NCBI RefSeq assembly: GCF_900103535.1
Contig: NZ_FNHQ01000009.1
Coordinates: 1 to 64,000, forward strand
Source: Megasphaera paucivorans
Lineage (GTDB): Bacteria > Bacillota > Negativicutes > Veillonellales > Megasphaeraceae
Length of the DNA: 64,000 nt
Reading direction: 5' to 3'
Of the stretch, positions 17,508-25,880 are shown in pieces (position 1 is the first letter of the stretch; each line of letters begins with the position of its first letter). The position numbers and the translations under genes were made by a program. The notes below the pieces were generated by a model, which was not told the origin of the DNA, searched no databases, and worked only from the letters and a program-made list of their open reading frames with translations.

Positions 17508-18401
17508 TTAGCTTTTACAATACAATTCAAGGGACTGTACAATTGTTTTCCTAATTTCATCAAGTAAAGTGTATCGCTTTCGATAAAGATTGCGTTTATG
17601 AGATACCACATCTTCTATGTTTTTTCGCGGTGAGGTTATTGGAATATCAAAAAAACGTGGATCATTACAAACCATCCCTCCTGTTTCATTCCAAAATTCG
17701 TCTAAAGATGTTTTTAACTTTCTGTTAATGCGTATGTGATTATTGGCATAATGACCATAATTAGACACTGCATAAATCTGTTTAATTGTTAGTTGAGCGG
17801 AACATGTACGTAACCCAAAAAGAATAAAGTCCTTAGGGCGAAATCCGAAGAAATATTTTGTTAGAGCTCGGTTAATATCTAATCCGTTCCGTTTGCCTTG
17901 AAGCGCACCAATTTTTAAAATCGGTTCATTTATATTATTTAGCTCAATCCAAAATATTATCGCGTTAACTGGTTTTCCCTCGATTTTTAAAATAAGCCCC
18001 ATCAAGCCTTCTCTATGATAATTATCATGCATGCCTAATTCCAAAGATATGGTTTCATTGTGAAAATTGCTATTCCACAGAGTGATACCATTGCCAAGAT
18101 ATATCTGCCGTAATGCCTCTTGTGTTAAGCTATTTTCCAAAAAAGATAGATGATCTGTAATTAATTGTAATCTCTTGCCAAATGTAGATCCGCGATAAAA
18201 AATACACCGCGTTACCTGTTCGAAAATCGCTGGCTCTGCTACAGTGACATCGCGCCGCAGAGAATTTTCGTCAAGGAATTCTTTCAATTTCTGCATCTTT
18301 TTATAATTAAGTATGGCGCGAACTACAAATACCAAGGAACGGCGATAAGCGCTAAAGTTATTATCATCATATATTTTCCTGCTAATTTTTATAAAGAACA
18401 T
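17508..18401 (-). CDS. VirK/YbjX family protein (DUF535)
   Basis: A 297-residue protein with the full DUF535 pattern: GKRLQLITDHLSFLENSLT, then WNSNFHNETISLELGMHDNY, then REGLMGLIL, then IGALQGKRNG, then YAVSNYGHYANNHIRINRKLK, then YDEFWxExGG-like FWNETGG. Relatives (Shigella VirK, Salmonella/E. coli YbjX) are linked to envelope or antimicrobial-peptide resistance phenotypes. No signal peptide is seen. It follows the RND operon by 65 bp and is probably read through from it. Confidence 0.85.
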   Translation of the reverse strand: MFFIKISRKIYDDNNFSAYRRSLVFVVRAILNYKKMQKLKEFLDENSLRRDVTVAEPAIFEQVTRCIFYRGSTFGKRLQLITDHLSFLENSLTQEALRQIYLGNGITLWNSNFHNETISLELGMHDNYHREGLMGLILKIEGKPVNAIIFWIELNNINEPILKIGALQGKRNGLDINRALTKYFFGFRPKDFILFGLRTCSAQLTIKQIYAVSNYGHYANNHIRINRKLKTSLDEFWNETGGMVCNDPRFFDIPITSPRKNIEDVVSHKRNLYRKRYTLLDEIRKTIVQSLELYCKS

Positions 18402-18466
18402 TACTATCCCCCATTAGCGTATCTGCCCATTACCACAAATGGACAGATAACGCTAAATTTTTATAT

Positions 18467-21400
18467 TTACCTACTCCGATTGAGAAAATTAGATTTACGC
18501 GCTTTCCAGTCATGAATGAGTGAATAGACGACAGGTACGACTACTAGTGTAAGCAATGTCGAAGTAAGCAGGCCGCCGATGATTGCATGCGCCATGGGTG
18601 CGCGTGTTTCAGCACCAGGACCGATGGATAATGCGATGGGGAGCATACCGAAAATCATGGCTATACTGGTCATTAAAATAGGGCGCAACCTGGTACGAGC
18701 TGCATCCACTAGGGCGTCATTGCAAGGGACAGCTTGCTGCATGCGCTGTTTTGCAAAGTCAATCAAGAGAATCGCGTTTTTGGTGACAAGTCCCATGAGC
18801 ATCATGATGCCGATGAGTGAAATCACACTGAGATCGCTGCCAGCTAAAAACAGCCCAAACAGTGCACCGATAATGGCTAATGGCAAAGAGAGCATTATGG
18901 CAAACGGTTCGGTATAGCTTTCAAACTGTGCTGCCAGTATCATGAAGATGAAGGCAACTGCCAAGCTCAAGGCAACTGCCATACTAGAGAAAGACTCCTC
19001 CATATCTTCTGATTGACCGACAGCGCTTACCTGATAGCCTACCGGCATTTGTATAGCTTTAAGGCTGGGGTAAAATTGATCATTAAAATCCCCTAGAGTA
19101 GTTTTTTCCAAATTGGCAGTCAGACGAATTTCTTTTTGCCGATCATAGCGGCTAATTTCCGCCGGGCTTGTTGTATATTGCCACTCGGTCACCTGAGACA
19201 GCGGGAGCAGCATTTTTTGTCCATCAGATCTTGTCTTTTCACTGGGTACATAGATAGCATTCAGACTTTCAGGGCGGTTGCGGTCTGTAACTGTCAGGCG
19301 CGTACGGATATCGACACGTTCGTCACTGTCGTTGTATTTGCCGATGACTGTTCCATTTAGTAGAGTTTGAAGGGTGTTGCCAATGGTGGCGGTGGAAACG
19401 GCCAAATCGTTGGCACGCTCTGTTTTGATTTTAATATCCAGGTTCGGTGCGCCTGGACGATAACTGGAAACAATATCTTGCACACCGGCAATGCTCTCAA
19501 TTTTTTGCCGCAATTGTTCAGTGATTTCTCCCAATTTTTCTACAGAATCACCTGTTATTGAAACGGCAACAGGTTTGCCGTCACCTTGTTCAATATCAAT
19601 TCGGACGCCAGGAATACGGTTGAGTTTATTGCGTACTTCAATGATTACTTCATTTTGACTGCGCTGTCGTTCTTTTTTGGGCACCAATGTTACAAATAGG
19701 GTTTGTTCTTTAGCAGACGAGGTGCTGTAGACATATTTAATTGCAGGAATCGACCTGAGTTCTTGGATCATTTTTTGGGTAGTATTGTCCAATGCTTCTA
19801 CAGTCTGGCCAGCCTGTGTTGTAACTTTTACGGTGAATTGTGCCTGATCAGTAGTGGGAATAAAGGATGATCCCAGGTACGGAAACAGCATCATGCTGAA
19901 AACAAATAAGGTGATTGAGGCCCCCAATACCTTTTTGCGATGCTGTCCAAGCAATTTTCTCAATATAACAGCGTAGGCATCAGCCATCTTGTCAAACCAG
20001 CGATTCCACTTGGACCACCACTGCCCCATGCGGCCTGCTGCGTCATAGTGCTGCCCAACCGGCAGATACAAGGCCGCCATCATCGGCGTCAAGGTAAAGG
20101 CAATGAAAAGAGAGACCAAGACGGCAAAAGCGATGGTCAGTCCAAATTCTTTAAAATATTGTCCGACTACACCAGACATAAAGCCGACAGGAATAAATAC
20201 GGCGACTACGGTAAAGGTAGTGGCCATAACCGCTAGGGCAATTTCTTTGGTTCCATCCGCAGCGGCTTCCATGGCTGGTTTCCCCATTTGCCGGTGGCGG
20301 ATAATATTTTCAATGACTACGATGGCATCATCGATGAGGAGGCCGACCGACAACGAAAGACCCAAGAGCGACATGGTGTTTATGGAAAAATTGGCTAATT
20401 TCATAAAGAAAAAAGTGGCTATAATAGAGGCGGGAATGGCTATTGCGCTGATGAGAGTGCTACGCCAGTCACCAAGAAACCATAGCACGACAATTACAGC
20501 AAACAAACCGCCGATTATGAGGTCGAACCAAACTTCATGCATCGAGTCTTCAATTCGCTGAGCATCATCGCGAACCATATACAAAGTGACGCCCGATGGC
20601 AGACCCTGTTGGATATTTTTCAGTTCGGCTTTCACTTGTTTGGCTACGTTTACAGCATTGGCGCCAGACTGTTTACCGACTTCGATGCCGATGGCCTGCT
20701 GATTGTCGTAACGGGCAAGTGTCTCAACATCTTTGATTGTGTCCTTCACGCTGCCGATCTGCCGGTAATAGACCGGTGCGCCATTTTTGGTACCTATGAT
20801 GATAGAGAGAAAATCCTGCGGGTTTTTAAAATTACCTGCTGTACGTACCGATAATTCCTGACTGGCCTCTGTCAGTTTACCGGCGGGAATATCCATGTTT
20901 TCCTGCTGCAGGCGCTGGGTGATTTCCGGTATAGAAAAACCGAAGGCAGCCATTTTGTCCCGGTCCAGCAGCAGTTGGATTTCCCGTTTCTGCAAACCGG
21001 ATATTTTTAACTGACCAACGCCGCCAATTTTCTGCAGGCGAGGTTTAATCACATCTTCCACCAGAATGCTTAGTTCGCGGAGATTCGCTGTTTCACTGGT
21101 AAGGGCAACAGCGACAACGGGTGCTGCTTTCATGTCGTAGCGGGCGATGACGGGCTCTTTGATGTTATCCGGCAGTTCACTGCGGATAGCGCTGATTTTA
21201 TCCCGGACATCCTGTGCAGCCACGGACGGATCGATATCCAGATTAAACTGAACGCCGATTTCCGCTTCACCTTCGCGGGATGTAGACTGAATATGTTTAA
21301 CTCCTTTGGCCTCGCCGACCGCTTCTTCTACTTTTTTTGTGACTTGCGTGTCAATTTGTTCCGGCAGCGCGCCTTCGTAGGTAATGCTGACTGTTACATA

Positions 21401-21529
21401 TGGATAGGATACATCCGGCATTTCGTCCACATTCATGCGCAAGTAACTGACAATCCCCAGTAATATGAGGGCAAGCAGGGTAACGGTGGCAAAAACCGGG
21501 CGTTTGATGCTGATTTCCGGCAAACTCAT
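18467..21529 (-). CDS. RND efflux pump inner-membrane transporter (AcrB/HAE1 family)
   Basis: The 1020-residue protein starts MSLPEISIKRPVFATVTLLA and has the twelve-helix, two-large-periplasmic-loop layout of HAE1 transporters. The proton-relay Asp pair in helix 4 is present (GLLIDDAIVVIENI). Conserved family blocks such as GLLIGDAIVV-like, PLALxGA-like (LPLAIIGALFGLFLAG) and TKNAILLIDFAK are clear. It extrudes drugs across two membranes with the adaptor and TolC proteins of the same operon. Its start overlaps the adaptor stop by 4 bp (ATGA). Confidence 0.95.
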   Translation of the reverse strand: MSLPEISIKRPVFATVTLLALILLGIVSYLRMNVDEMPDVSYPYVTVSITYEGALPEQIDTQVTKKVEEAVGEAKGVKHIQSTSREGEAEIGVQFNLDIDPSVAAQDVRDKISAIRSELPDNIKEPVIARYDMKAAPVVAVALTSETANLRELSILVEDVIKPRLQKIGGVGQLKISGLQKREIQLLLDRDKMAAFGFSIPEITQRLQQENMDIPAGKLTEASQELSVRTAGNFKNPQDFLSIIIGTKNGAPVYYRQIGSVKDTIKDVETLARYDNQQAIGIEVGKQSGANAVNVAKQVKAELKNIQQGLPSGVTLYMVRDDAQRIEDSMHEVWFDLIIGGLFAVIVVLWFLGDWRSTLISAIAIPASIIATFFFMKLANFSINTMSLLGLSLSVGLLIDDAIVVIENIIRHRQMGKPAMEAAADGTKEIALAVMATTFTVVAVFIPVGFMSGVVGQYFKEFGLTIAFAVLVSLFIAFTLTPMMAALYLPVGQHYDAAGRMGQWWSKWNRWFDKMADAYAVILRKLLGQHRKKVLGASITLFVFSMMLFPYLGSSFIPTTDQAQFTVKVTTQAGQTVEALDNTTQKMIQELRSIPAIKYVYSTSSAKEQTLFVTLVPKKERQRSQNEVIIEVRNKLNRIPGVRIDIEQGDGKPVAVSITGDSVEKLGEITEQLRQKIESIAGVQDIVSSYRPGAPNLDIKIKTERANDLAVSTATIGNTLQTLLNGTVIGKYNDSDERVDIRTRLTVTDRNRPESLNAIYVPSEKTRSDGQKMLLPLSQVTEWQYTTSPAEISRYDRQKEIRLTANLEKTTLGDFNDQFYPSLKAIQMPVGYQVSAVGQSEDMEESFSSMAVALSLAVAFIFMILAAQFESYTEPFAIMLSLPLAIIGALFGLFLAGSDLSVISLIGIMMLMGLVTKNAILLIDFAKQRMQQAVPCNDALVDAARTRLRPILMTSIAMIFGMLPIALSIGPGAETRAPMAHAIIGGLLTSTLLTLVVVPVVYSLIHDWKARKSNFLNRSR

Positions 21530-22635
21530 TGGCTTATGCCTCCTTCAATCAGTAAAGCATCACCGTCTTTGATTTTATCAAGATTATCGATGACCACGGA
21601 CATACCTGGCCGAAGCCCGGCTTTGACTTCCATCAGGTTATCAATTAAATCACCGGTTTCCACCAAAGTTTTTTTCGCTTGATGGTTAGTTGCGACGTAG
21701 ACATAGTGCAAACCCTTTTGGGTCAGTATCGCTGACCGCGGTATCGCCAAAGTAGTCACAGGTTCGCCCGCTGTTAAGGTTGTTTGCGCAAACATGCCTG
21801 GTTTTAACAATTGATTAGCATTATCCACTTTGATTTTTACTCGGAACATACGGCTTTCATTGCCTGCCACTGGATTTATGACCGCTATTGTTCCGGTAAA
21901 AGTTTGATCAGGATAGGCATCCACGTTAACGGTTACAGCGGCTCCCATCTTGGCTAGGGCAATATCCTTTTGCTCAACATTTACCACAACGTACACCTGA
22001 TCAATTTGTTCTACACTAAGGAGCGCAGCACCGGGTGAAACGACCTGTCCAATGGTGGCCGCTTTATTGGCGATTACGCCGGTTACTGGACTTAAAATGC
22101 TGCCGTCTTCAATTTGTTTTTGAGAATTGTTCAAATTGGCATAAGCGTTATCAACCTCGGTACGGCTGGTAATTAAACGGGCTTCTGCACTCTCGAGTTG
22201 TTGTTTGGTCACAGCGTTTTTGGCATACAGAGTATTATAGCGCTGATAATCGGCCTGGGCGGTATTCAAATTGGCCTCAGTCTGACGAACATTGTTTTGA
22301 GCAATGCGAACAGCATTTGCCATCTCTATGGTATCCAGTGTCAGTAGTGTTGCTCCTTTTTGGACAGCTTGCCCGTCTTCAACAAGTATTTGATCAATTT
22401 TACCGGCAAAACGACTACTGATAATAGCCGATGTCATTCCTTCGACCGTACCGGTTAATTTAAGTGTGTTTGGCTTTTGCGTTGTTCTTGCTTCTGCGGT
22501 AGTAACGGCCAGAGGCTGAATACTTAGAGCGGCCTGCTGCTGAGCATTATAGATCCTCCAAGTGGCAGTACCAGCAAGCAACGCCAGAATCAGTATAATC
22601 ATTACAGTTCTAGTGCGGGGTTTATTCTTTATCAT
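21526..22635 (-). CDS. RND efflux periplasmic adaptor (membrane fusion protein)
   Basis: A 369-residue adaptor with one N-terminal membrane anchor (residues 10-28). It has a biotinyl-lipoyl domain (AGKIDQILVEDGQAVQKGATLLTLDT), a coiled-coil hairpin (about 100-165, with the KNAVTKQQLESAEARL pattern), then the second lipoyl half (GVIANKAATIGQVVSPG) and beta-barrel domains. It bridges the AcrB-type pump and the TolC-type channel in the periplasm. The start overlaps the TolC-like gene stop by 14 bp. Confidence 0.93.
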   Translation of the reverse strand: MIKNKPRTRTVMIILILALLAGTATWRIYNAQQQAALSIQPLAVTTAEARTTQKPNTLKLTGTVEGMTSAIISSRFAGKIDQILVEDGQAVQKGATLLTLDTIEMANAVRIAQNNVRQTEANLNTAQADYQRYNTLYAKNAVTKQQLESAEARLITSRTEVDNAYANLNNSQKQIEDGSILSPVTGVIANKAATIGQVVSPGAALLSVEQIDQVYVVVNVEQKDIALAKMGAAVTVNVDAYPDQTFTGTIAVINPVAGNESRMFRVKIKVDNANQLLKPGMFAQTTLTAGEPVTTLAIPRSAILTQKGLHYVYVATNHQAKKTLVETGDLIDNLMEVKAGLRPGMSVVIDNLDKIKDGDALLIEGGISQ

Positions 22636-23911
22636 GGGTATCCTCCTCCGTAATAGTTCCCATTGCCTGTGCTAATTGCACGCTGTATTTGTTATAGTCA
22701 TAGCGGGCATTGGTGTAGTTGAGCTTGGCGGAAGTAAGTGCCCCTTGGGAATCAATGACATCCAGGTTGGTGCCGAGACCAGACTGGTAGCGTACCTGGG
22801 CAATTGCATAATCTTCTTCCGCTTTGGCAACCACCTGAGAGGCGATGTCCAAAGCCGTACGAGCATTTTGTAAATTGAAATAAGCTTCTTTGGTTTCTAA
22901 TGTAATTTGCTCCCTCTTTTGCTCCAGCAGTTCATGAGTTTTCGTAATTTCCCACTCGGCTTGTTTGATTTTGGATTTGGTTCTGCTGCCGTCAAATAGA
23001 TTGAAACCGACTGTCAATTGAGTAGACCATGGATTAGGGACACTATCCTGGTTCTGCCATTCTTTCTTGATCGATAGGCTCACAGTTGGTAAATAGCCGC
23101 TTTTCGCGATCTGCGTACCGTACTGGGCGGCTTTTTCTTCCTGACAGATTTGTTTGAAATCTGACCGCTGGGTTAATGCTGTTTGAATGGCCTGATCGAT
23201 CGAGCCATCATAGGCTACCGTTTCTCTGATGTCGGCTAAAGCAATATTCTGATCAGCGGGAAGTCCGAGCAAGGTTGCGAACTGGCTGCTGGCCAATCTG
23301 CAAGTGTTTTTTGCTTTGCTATGGTTTTGCTTGGCCTGAGCCAGTTCGACTTCGGTTCGCAGCACATCGCTTTTAATCACTGTCCCCTCAGAATATTGCG
23401 CCTGTACGATGGACAAGTGCTGTGTCAGACGTTGAACAGCTTCGTCAGCAAGGGCCACATTTTTTTCTGCTTGCAGGACGTTGTAATAGGCCAAATAAGT
23501 ATTGGTGATAACTTGCTGTTTGGTATACGCAACGTTATGCTGTGCACCAGTGTAAAGTTTCTTAGCTTGGCCCACAAGGCCTTCAGTTAGTCCGCCGCTG
23601 TATAATATTGTTTTTGCTTCTAGAGAAGAAGAGCGATAATTAGATGGATAATTGATTGTGTCCGGATTATTATATGCTTGTAAATGATTTGCACTGAGAG
23701 TGGGCAGATAAGCTGAATGATTTTCCTTCACTAACCAGGATGCTTTTTCTGTTTCCGCTTTGGCAGCTTTTAACGCCGGGCTATGCGTAATTGCCAGCCG
23801 AATACTGTCGGCTATCGTCAGTTGAGCAGGCTGGGATGCGTACACTGGACCGAGCATGCTGCAAACCATTAGAGCTATGCCACATAAAAGTAAAGTTTTT
23901 TTTAGGTTCAT
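22622..23911 (-). CDS. TolC-family outer-membrane efflux protein
   Basis: A 429-residue protein with a signal peptide (MNLKKTLLLCGIALMVCSML...VYA) and two repeated outer-membrane-efflux halves (SIRLAITHSPALKAAKAETE ... AIQTALTQRSDFKQICQEE). The long helices contain the usual AQAxYxxGxxxxxDVLxxE motif twice (AQYSEGTVIKSDVLRTEVEL and VRYQSGLGTNLDVIDSQGAL). It forms the outer-membrane channel of the pump, direct evidence that the host is diderm. It is the first gene after the MerR-type promoter at 24052-24082. Confidence 0.94.
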   Translation of the reverse strand: MNLKKTLLLCGIALMVCSMLGPVYASQPAQLTIADSIRLAITHSPALKAAKAETEKASWLVKENHSAYLPTLSANHLQAYNNPDTINYPSNYRSSSLEAKTILYSGGLTEGLVGQAKKLYTGAQHNVAYTKQQVITNTYLAYYNVLQAEKNVALADEAVQRLTQHLSIVQAQYSEGTVIKSDVLRTEVELAQAKQNHSKAKNTCRLASSQFATLLGLPADQNIALADIRETVAYDGSIDQAIQTALTQRSDFKQICQEEKAAQYGTQIAKSGYLPTVSLSIKKEWQNQDSVPNPWSTQLTVGFNLFDGSRTKSKIKQAEWEITKTHELLEQKREQITLETKEAYFNLQNARTALDIASQVVAKAEEDYAIAQVRYQSGLGTNLDVIDSQGALTSAKLNYTNARYDYNKYSVQLAQAMGTITEEDTHDKE

Positions 23912-24039
23912 GATTCTCTCCTTTTTTAAGATTTCAATTAATTCTTACTGATTTTGGCCTATAATTAAGCAGAAAACTAAAATAAAAAAGTAAATTCTTG
24001 ATTTGAGTAAGGCAATTGGATTACGACCTTCACATTATA

Positions 24040-24082
24040 TTGACAAAATCCAGCATAAACTATATTCTTAGAATATAGTCAA
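24040..24082. promoter_or_regulatory. Divergent RND/merR regulatory region with MerR dyad operator
   Basis: Minus strand: TTGACT (24077-24082), 19 bp, TATGCT (24052-24057), the MerR-activated form, drives the RND operon. Plus strand: TTGACA (24040-24045), 17 bp, TATTCT (24063-24068) drives the regulator itself. A perfect dyad, ACTATATTCT and AGAATATAGT around one base (24059-24079), overlaps both. Binding would therefore activate the pump operon on induction and repress the regulator gene. Confidence 0.8.
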
Positions 24083-24113
24083 GCACACTAGTATAACTTT
24101 AGGAGAAACAATT

Positions 24114-24926
24114 ATGGATTTACAATTTACTTCAGGACAGGTATGCAAAATATTCGGCATTACCAAACAGACGCTGCTTTTTTACGATAAGACCGGCATT
24201 CTGAAGCCCAAATATAAAGACCCTAACAACGGATACCGTTACTATACGTTAGCTCAATTTGACCTGTTGTATTTAATTCTCTCGCTTCGGGAAACGGGGA
24301 TACCCTTAAGTAAAATTAAAAGCCTTCTGGCGCAGAGGACGGTAAATGAAACCAGTACTATACTGAAAAATCAAATTTCTGAAATTCAAAACAAAATTGA
24401 GAATCTCCAAACAGCCAAAAGCAGGTTATATAAAAATCTCATTCAAATCAAGCAGATTGAAGAAATGAAAGACTATGAGTTTAGGGTAAAGGCTGTAGCC
24501 GAACAGCACCTTTTGGCAATGCCTGTACAGTATGTCAATGGATTTCCTGATTATTACTTGACCCTATTGAAAATCACAGAGCGTATGACCAGCTATTCTA
24601 TTCCGTTTTATTGGAATGTAGGATGTATCACAACACTTGAACCTTTAGAAGATGTTAAGGAGTCAATGTTTGTTGCATTAGACAACGCTATAGTGGATCA
24701 ATATGTTAGGTTGAAACCGGCCGGCAACTACCTGTGTACTTATCATAATGGGCCTTATGACACGCTTGACGATACCTACGATAAACTACTAACATATATA
24801 AAATCAAACCAGTTAATGATGTTAGGAGATCTCTATGAAAATTATATTATCAACAACCTCGCCACAGAGGATGAGACTAGCTATATTACAGAAATTTCAG
24901 TAGCAATCAGTAATGGAGTGAAGTAA
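24114..24926 (+). CDS. MerR-family regulator with GyrI-like effector domain
   Basis: A 270-residue regulator. The MerR HTH is at residues 6-75 (SGQVCKIFGITKQTLLFYDK, then GYRYYTLAQFDLLYLILSLR), followed by a coiled coil (about 85-120). The C-terminal domain (about 125-270; VKAVAEQHLLAMP ... AGNYLCTYHNGPYD) matches BmrR/TipAL-type multidrug-binding domains. It probably senses hydrophobic drugs and activates the RND and MFS/GNAT operons through the shared dyad. AGGAG lies 8 bp before the ATG. Confidence 0.9.
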   Translation: MDLQFTSGQVCKIFGITKQTLLFYDKTGILKPKYKDPNNGYRYYTLAQFDLLYLILSLRETGIPLSKIKSLLAQRTVNETSTILKNQISEIQNKIENLQTAKSRLYKNLIQIKQIEEMKDYEFRVKAVAEQHLLAMPVQYVNGFPDYYLTLLKITERMTSYSIPFYWNVGCITTLEPLEDVKESMFVALDNAIVDQYVRLKPAGNYLCTYHNGPYDTLDDTYDKLLTYIKSNQLMMLGDLYENYIINNLATEDETSYITEISVAISNGVK

Positions 24927-25001
24927 CCGCTTGCCTTATGCAGAAATACTAAGCAAAACCGGGACAAATATTTGCAAAATATACCGGAAGTCGAATAAAC
25001 A

Positions 25002-25062
25002 AAAAACCGTTCCTTTGCTGTAATAATATGCAACACATTATTACAGCAAAGGAACGGTTTTT
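25002..25062 (+). terminator. Terminator of the merR gene (26-bp perfect stem)
   Basis: Arms 25002-25027 and 25037-25062 are exact reverse complements around a 9-nt loop and end in a T5 run on the plus strand. AAAAA flanks the other side, so it can work for both strands. Such a long perfect stem is stronger than most terminators in the window. Confidence 0.85.
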
Positions 25063-25094
25063 CTATAAGTTCTCTATTTTTCAGCCAAATTACA

Positions 25095-25115
25095 AACGCA
25101 ACACTCCACGTGCTT
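25095..25115 (-). other. rumA-3'-end-like sequence, candidate attachment site
   Basis: On the minus strand this reads AGCACGTGGAGTGTTGCGTT, which in frame encodes H-V-E-C-C-V, the form of the conserved C-terminus of RumA/RlmD proteins (H-V-E-C-V-A in the gene at 55.08 kb). It lies between the efflux cargo and the conjugative backbone. It may be a hybrid att site left by tandem insertion of elements at the rumA 3' end. The shared core with the 55.08 kb site is short, so this rests on context. Confidence 0.4.
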
Positions 25116-25338
25116 AGATCGTCCCAAAAAAGTCGTATGATTTTCTATTGGAATATCTGAAAATTGCAGAAGAACGAAAGTAATAGGCCTCGGCAATAGT
25201 ATTTACTGCTATATCAAGCAGTGCACCAGAATGAGCCAAAGCTATGGATGGATTAGCCATCAAAGCTACAAACATCCGAAAACAAAAATGTTCTTTATCT
25301 AAAGCCTCCGCTAATTTTAGAGAATATGTAATACAGTA
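25114..25338 (-). pseudogene. Open-frame fragment without a start
   Basis: A stop-bounded frame of 74 codons encodes a plausible protein piece (KLAEALDKEHFCFRMFVALM, later SGALLDIAVNTIAEAYYFRS) ending TAA at 25114-25116. There is no good start codon with a ribosome binding site, and an in-frame TGA lies at 25339-25341. It is not recognised. It may be the 3' remnant of a gene broken when elements joined here. Confidence 0.3.
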
Positions 25339-25400
25339 TCATTCTTAGTAGGTTTCACTACATTTTATGATAAGCAATTTAAAAAGTTACAAGTATATTT

Positions 25401-25868
25401 CTATTTAAGGCTTATTAACAAAATCAGTAATACAGGCGTCACTATTGCTGAAATAGTAATTATTTCAAATCGCTTCTCTTGCTTTTTATCTAAAGATTTT
25501 TGCCACCTATCAGATGCTTTTTGCATCTGATTATAATTTTTCACCGCATTACCAAGGATTTTTTTATATTCCTCTAAACACTGCTCACGAACTATAGTAG
25601 GCAATTCGTTAGAAATACACTGTACTGCTTCTGTTGTTGTTCTTAAGGCAGCTACTGTTTCCGGTAAACTCTTTGTCACTTCATTTAGGCGTATCATCTG
25701 CTCACTTAAAAGCCGCAGAATTTCACTAATATCTATTAATAAAGCAGATACTTCTATATCTGTTTTTTTCTCATTTTCCCCATTTATTTCTATAGTTTGA
25801 ATATGCGATACGCCTTCCTGTTGCGCCGCATATTCATCTTCTATTAATTCATCTATTGTCCTACTCAT
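25401..25868 (-). CDS. Tail-anchored coiled-coil protein, unknown function
   Basis: A 155-residue protein with an acidic N-terminus (MSRTIDELIEDEYAAQQEGV), heptad-like helices at about 40-130 (ISEILRLLSEQMIRLNEVTK), and a single C-terminal transmembrane helix (IITISAIVTPVLLILLISL) with two residues after it. AGGAGG lies 6 bp before the ATG. It follows topoisomerase III by 12 bp in the same operon and is presumably an element-specific membrane protein. The family is not recognised. Confidence 0.7.
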   Translation of the reverse strand: MSRTIDELIEDEYAAQQEGVSHIQTIEINGENEKKTDIEVSALLIDISEILRLLSEQMIRLNEVTKSLPETVAALRTTTEAVQCISNELPTIVREQCLEEYKKILGNAVKNYNQMQKASDRWQKSLDKKQEKRFEIITISAIVTPVLLILLISLK

Positions 25869-25880
25869 AATGACCTCCTG

